A DNA stretch of 44,755 nt from Azospirillum sp. (GTDB lineage Bacteria > Pseudomonadota > Alphaproteobacteria > Azospirillales > Azospirillaceae): assembly GCA_016124535.1 (NCBI GenBank), contig WGNK01000039.1, positions 1-44,755 of the forward strand, given 5' to 3'. Under the pieces are notes generated by a model that was not told the origin of the DNA, made no database searches, and saw nothing but the letters and a program-made list of their open reading frames with translations. Below are positions 40,710-44,755 of this stretch, piece after piece (position 1 is the stretch's first letter; every line of letters starts with the position of its first letter). Both the position numbers and the translations under genes were made by a program.

Positions 40710-40876
40710 CACGGCATGAATTTCCAAAAGGCGTTGACGGTCGCAGCACCCTGGCCGGGGGCTGTCCACAGTATTGCCTGAACGTTACAACTCTATCAGC
40801 GATTGCGGGTCGCCGGAAACCGCTTTGGCGAGCTGCGTCGATCCTGCGCGTGGGCGAAAATTCAGTGACAGGACGC

Positions 40877-40905
40877 TTGACGGCGGAAGCGGCGGAAGCT
40901 AGTCT
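40877..40905 (+). promoter_or_regulatory. sigma-70-like promoter of the str operon, TTGACG-N17-TAGTCT
   Basis: TTGACG (40877-40882) and TAGTCT (40900-40905) are 17 bp apart, the best promoter-like pair in the 420-bp gap before rpsL (40710-41129). Transcription would start near 40912, leaving a leader of about 215 nt before rpsL, with a terminator-like hairpin inside it. A second TTGACG at 41000-41005 has no good -10. Apart from these sites the gap shows no gene. Confidence 0.55.
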
Positions 40906-41022
40906 CCGGCCACCTCAAGAAGGGGGGCTGGTAGTAGGCGTTTCGCCTAGACGCGGTCCCGGACCTGCGAGACCTGGCATAGCCGATGACCGTCGATCGT
41001 TGACGGGGTCGGTGTTCAGATG

Positions 41023-41064
41023 AAAGCCCGCACGAAGTGTACGCGCTTCGTGGGTGGGTTTTTT
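41023..41064 (+). terminator. terminator-like hairpin with T6 in the rpsL leader
   Basis: AAA(G)CCC (41023-41029), an unpaired G, and CACGAAG (41031-41037) pair with CTTCGTG (41046-41052) and GGGTTT (41056-41061). The internal loop is small and the terminal loop is TGTACGCG. The right arm runs straight into TTTTTT (41059-41064). It lies downstream of the predicted promoter and 66 bp upstream of the rpsL start codon, so it would act on str transcripts as an attenuator or end a short leader RNA of about 150 nt. Confidence 0.6.
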
Positions 41065-41129
41065 CATCGTCCAGCGCAGGAGCCGGCGATTGCGCCGAAA
41101 ACCAACCCATCGATGAAGACGGGAATTCG

Positions 41130-41501
41130 ATGCCGACGATCAATCAGTTGATCCGTAAGCCGCGTGAGCCCTTGGCTGCGCGCAACAAGGTTCCGGCACT
41201 GGAAGAGTGTCCGCAGAAGCGTGGCGTCTGCACGCGTGTTTACACGACCACGCCGAAAAAGCCCAACTCGGCGCTGCGTAAGGTCGCCCGCGTGCGTCTG
41301 ACCAACGGCTTCGAAGTGACCAGCTATATCCCCGGTGAGGGGCATAATCTGCAGGAGCACTCGGTGGTGATGATCCGCGGTGGTCGCGTCAAGGACTTGC
41401 CCGGCGTGCGCTATCACATCATCCGTGGCTCGCTCGATACCCATGGCGTCAAGGACCGCCGCCAGCGCCGTTCCAAATACGGCGCCAAGCGGCCGAAGTA
41501 A
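41130..41501 (+). CDS. rpsL: 30S ribosomal protein S12
   Basis: A 123-residue S12, nearly identical in pattern to other bacterial S12: MPTINQLIRKPREP, CPQKRGVCTRVYTTTPKKPN, then GHNLQEHSVVMIRGGRVKDL and PGVRYHIIRG. It sits at the decoding centre. The positions classically altered in streptomycin resistance are wild type (K43 in PKKPNSA and K88 in GRVKDL). The ATG at 41130 gives the standard N-terminus. First gene of the str operon; rpsG follows after 14 bp. Confidence 0.99.
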   Translation: MPTINQLIRKPREPLAARNKVPALEECPQKRGVCTRVYTTTPKKPNSALRKVARVRLTNGFEVTSYIPGEGHNLQEHSVVMIRGGRVKDLPGVRYHIIRGSLDTHGVKDRRQRRSKYGAKRPK

Positions 41502-41515
41502 GGAGAGTCCCCGCG

Positions 41516-41986
41516 ATGTCCCGCCGCCGCCGCGCGCTGAAGCGCGAAGTCCTGCCCGACGCCAAATACGGCGACCGGGTGTTGACCAAGTTCATGAACT
41601 GCCTGATGCTGGATGGCAAAAAGTCGGTCGCCGAGGCGATCGTCTATGGTGCCTTTACCCGCATCGAGGGTCGGGTCAAGGCCGATCCGGTGCAGATTTT
41701 CCACGATGCGCTGGGCAACGTGAAGCCACACCTGGAAGTGCGTTCCCGCCGGGTCGGCGGCGCCACCTACCAGGTACCGGTCGAGGTGCGCAGTGATCGT
41801 GCCCAGGCTCTGGCGATCCGCTGGCTGATTTCCAGCGCCCGCGCGCGCAGCGAATCGACCATGACCGATCGGCTGTCCGCCGAGCTGCTCGATGCCGCCA
41901 ACCAGCGTGGTTCAGCGGTCAAGAAGCGCGAGGACACCCATCGTATGGCGGAGGCCAACAAGGCCTTCTCCCATTATCGCTGGTAA
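41516..41986 (+). CDS. rpsG: 30S ribosomal protein S7
   Basis: A 156-residue S7, which nucleates assembly of the 30S head and contacts the E-site tRNA. MSRRRRALKREVLPDAKYGD, FMNCLMLDGKKSVAEAIVYG, RSRRVGGATYQVPVEVR and the C-terminal EDTHRMAEANKAFSHYRW match the family at full length. The ribosome binding site AAGGAGAG lies before the ATG. In E. coli S7 represses its own operon; whether that holds here is not visible. Confidence 0.99.
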   Translation: MSRRRRALKREVLPDAKYGDRVLTKFMNCLMLDGKKSVAEAIVYGAFTRIEGRVKADPVQIFHDALGNVKPHLEVRSRRVGGATYQVPVEVRSDRAQALAIRWLISSARARSESTMTDRLSAELLDAANQRGSAVKKREDTHRMAEANKAFSHYRW

Positions 41987-42013
41987 CGGCTGCAACCGGA
42001 TCGGATCCCGACC

Positions 42014-44092
42014 ATGGCTCGCACCCACGCGCTCGACCACTACCGTAATATCGGCATCATGGCCCACATTGATGCCGGCAAGACGACCACGACCGAGCGC
42101 ATCCTCTTTTACACCGGCAAGTCCTATAAGATCGGCGAGGTGCATAACGGCACCGCGGTGATGGACTGGATGGAGCAGGAGCAGGAACGCGGCATCACGA
42201 TTACCTCGGCCGCTACCACCTGCTTCTGGCGCGATCATCGCATCAACATCATCGACACACCGGGCCACGTCGACTTCACCATTGAAGTCGAGCGCTCTTT
42301 GCGCGTGCTCGATGGTGCGGTGACGGTGTTCGACAGCGTCGCCGGGGTCGAGCCGCAGTCGGAGACGGTGTGGCGTCAGGCCGACAAGTACAAAGTGCCG
42401 CGGATGTGCTTCGTCAACAAGATGGACCGCATCGGCGCCAACTTCTATCGCTGCGTCGACATGATCGTCGATCGCCTGGGCGCGGTGCCTCTGGTGGTGC
42501 AGCTGCCGATCGGTGCCGAGTCGGAATTCGTCGGCATCATCGACCTGCTGATGAACAAGGCGATCATCTGGAAAGATGAGTCGCTCGGCGCCGAGTTTGA
42601 AATCCAGGACATCCCGGCGGATCTCGTGGCGAAGGCGGCGGACTACCGTCACCGCATGATCGAGACCGCGGTCGAGCAGGACGACGACGCGCTGGAGGCC
42701 TATCTCGGCGGCGATGAGCCCTCGGTCGAGACCTTGAAGAAGTGCATCCGCAAGGGCACCTGCGCGCTCAAATTCGTGCCGGTGTTGTGCGGTTCGGCAT
42801 TCAAGAACAAGGGCGTGCAGCCGATGCTGGACGCCGTGGTCGATTACCTGCCGGCGCCGGCCGATGTCCCCAACGTGATGGGGCTGAAGCTCGACGGCGT
42901 CACCCAGGACGAGCGTCAGACCTCCGACGCGGCGCCGTTCGCCGGGCTTGCGTTCAAGATCATGACCGATCCGTTCGTCGGCTCCCTGACCTTCGTGCGC
43001 ATCTATTCCGGGACCCTGCAGTCGGGGTCCTATGTCCTGAACTCGGTCAAAGGCGATCGCGAGCGGGTCGGGCGCATGTTGCTGATGCATGCGAACTCCC
43101 GCGAAGAGATCAAGGAGTGCAACGCCGGCGACATCGTCGCGTTCACCGCGCTGAAGAGCACCACCACCGGCGATACCCTGTGCGATCCGCTGAAGCCGAT
43201 CATCCTGGAGCGCATGGAGTTCCCCGAGCCGGTGATCGAGGTCGCGGTCGAGCCCAAGACCAAGGCCGACCAGGAAAAGATGTCAACCGCGCTGCAGCGC
43301 CTGGCTCAGGAAGACCCGTCGTTCCGGGTCTCGGTCGATCATGAAAGCGGCCAGACCGTGATCAAGGGGATGGGCGAGCTCCATCTCGAGATCATCGTCG
43401 ATCGCATGAAGCGCGAGTTCAAGGTCGAGGCCAATGTCGGCGCCCCGCAGGTCGCCTACCGCGAGACCATCACCAAGAAGGCCGAGATCGACTATACCCA
43501 CAAGAAGCAGACCGGCGGTTCCGGTCAGTTCGCCCGGATCAAGCTGGTGTTCGAGCCGCAGCAGCCGGGCGAGGGCTTCAAGTTCGAGAACAAGGTGGTC
43601 GGCGGCAACGTGCCCAAGGAATACGTCCCCGGCGTGTCCAAGGGTCTGGAGTCGTCCAAGGAAACCGGCGTGATCGCCGGCTTCCCCGTGATCGACTTCA
43701 AGGTGACACTGATCGACGGCGCCTACCACGACGTTGACTCGTCGGTGCTGGCTTTCGAAATCGCCGCGCGTGCGGCCTTCAAGGAAGGCATCTCCAAGGC
43801 AAGTCCGAGCTTGCTGGAACCGATCATGCGCGTCGAGGTGGTGACACCCGAAGACTACATGGGCGACGTGATTGGCGACCTCAACAGCCGCCGCGGCCAG
43901 ATCACCGGCATGGACCAGCGCGGCAATGCCCGCGTGATCAATGCCATGGTGCCGCTGGCCAATATGTTCGGCTATGTCAACACCCTGCGCTCGATGAGCC
44001 AGGGGCGGGCGCAGTACACCATGCATTTCGACCACTACGAACCGGTACCCCAGGCGATCGCCGACGAAGTCCGCGCCAAGCTGGCCGGCTGA
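42014..44092 (+). CDS. fusA: elongation factor G
   Basis: A 692-residue translocation GTPase. G1 is AHIDAGKTTTTERILFYTG, the switch I/II elements are ERGITITSAATTCFW and DTPGHVDFTIEVERSLRVLD, and the guanine motif is NKMDRIGANFYR. Domain IV contains the tip loop YTHKKQTGGSGQFARIKL, and domain V contains PEDYMGDVIGDLNSRRGQI. Full length, 27 bp after rpsG. Only one fusA is in the window. Confidence 0.99.
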   Translation: MARTHALDHYRNIGIMAHIDAGKTTTTERILFYTGKSYKIGEVHNGTAVMDWMEQEQERGITITSAATTCFWRDHRINIIDTPGHVDFTIEVERSLRVLDGAVTVFDSVAGVEPQSETVWRQADKYKVPRMCFVNKMDRIGANFYRCVDMIVDRLGAVPLVVQLPIGAESEFVGIIDLLMNKAIIWKDESLGAEFEIQDIPADLVAKAADYRHRMIETAVEQDDDALEAYLGGDEPSVETLKKCIRKGTCALKFVPVLCGSAFKNKGVQPMLDAVVDYLPAPADVPNVMGLKLDGVTQDERQTSDAAPFAGLAFKIMTDPFVGSLTFVRIYSGTLQSGSYVLNSVKGDRERVGRMLLMHANSREEIKECNAGDIVAFTALKSTTTGDTLCDPLKPIILERMEFPEPVIEVAVEPKTKADQEKMSTALQRLAQEDPSFRVSVDHESGQTVIKGMGELHLEIIVDRMKREFKVEANVGAPQVAYRETITKKAEIDYTHKKQTGGSGQFARIKLVFEPQQPGEGFKFENKVVGGNVPKEYVPGVSKGLESSKETGVIAGFPVIDFKVTLIDGAYHDVDSSVLAFEIAARAAFKEGISKASPSLLEPIMRVEVVTPEDYMGDVIGDLNSRRGQITGMDQRGNARVINAMVPLANMFGYVNTLRSMSQGRAQYTMHFDHYEPVPQAIADEVRAKLAG

Positions 44093-44129
44093 TCAATATA
44101 GAGAGCAAGACCTCAGGAGACATGGGATC

Positions 44130-44755
<626 letters not shown>

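Noticed and set aside
41130..41501. Streptomycin-resistance type S12
   Set aside because: The key lysines K43 and K88 are both present, as in sensitive strains.

Overview
The window looks like a chromosomal segment of a GC-rich alphaproteobacterium, probably of the Rhodospirillales. I infer this from the gene order mdh-sucCD-sucA-sucB-lpdA, the alphaproteobacterial style of the EF-Tu N-terminus (P-loop ending GKTS), the split ccmA/ccmB cytochrome c maturation genes, the c-di-GMP and chemotaxis signalling genes, and high GC throughout. No rRNA, tRNA, CRISPR array, insertion sequence or phage gene was seen.

Layout. Positions 1-114 hold a 15-bp tandem array. Positions 219-5930 carry a tandem-HD HD-GYP protein, the overlapping D-glutamate catabolism pair dgcN-dgcA, a small exported two-helix protein and a soluble zinc-binding (CZB) chemoreceptor. 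Positions 6308-16178 are the TCA-cycle block: mdh, sucC, sucD, sucA, sucB, a small lipoprotein and lpdA. Positions 16317-17271 hold two minus-strand genes of unknown function. Positions 17675-20209 are a bufferin-type RiPP operon: a Sec-exported four-cysteine precursor (DUF2282), a DUF692/MNIO enzyme, a DUF2063 partner and a DoxX-like membrane protein. This is the most interesting system in the window. An AmpG-like permease follows on the same strand.

Positions 21528-25320 are a tightly packed minus-strand operon, ccmA-ccmB-cobU-cobW-truA (heme export, cobalamin, metal GTPase, tRNA pseudouridine). Then come a PA0069-type radical SAM protein, a very large hybrid histidine kinase with its own HPt domain, a stand-alone receiver, lipA and a COQ10/RatA-type START protein. 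A minus-strand operon (catalytically altered crotonase, CoA-binding protein, metY) ends at a shared terminator. It is followed by gpt, an orphan DNA methyltransferase whose N-terminus runs through a double-hairpin repeat, murJ, and a second hybrid kinase (GAF-PAS-HK-REC-HPt) on the minus strand. The window closes with the str operon rpsL-rpsG-fusA-tuf (tuf truncated by the window end). Its leader has a good sigma-70-like promoter and a terminator-like hairpin ahead of rpsL.

How the genes work together: the left half supplies four enzymes or complexes of the TCA cycle in what may be one long transcription unit broken by hairpin-rich spacers. The bufferin operon probably makes a secreted, post-translationally modified copper-binding peptide. 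Several signalling proteins (HD-GYP, CZB chemoreceptor, two phosphorelay kinases, one lone receiver) suggest a motile, environmentally responsive bacterium. All functional statements come from reading the sequences; no database search was run.
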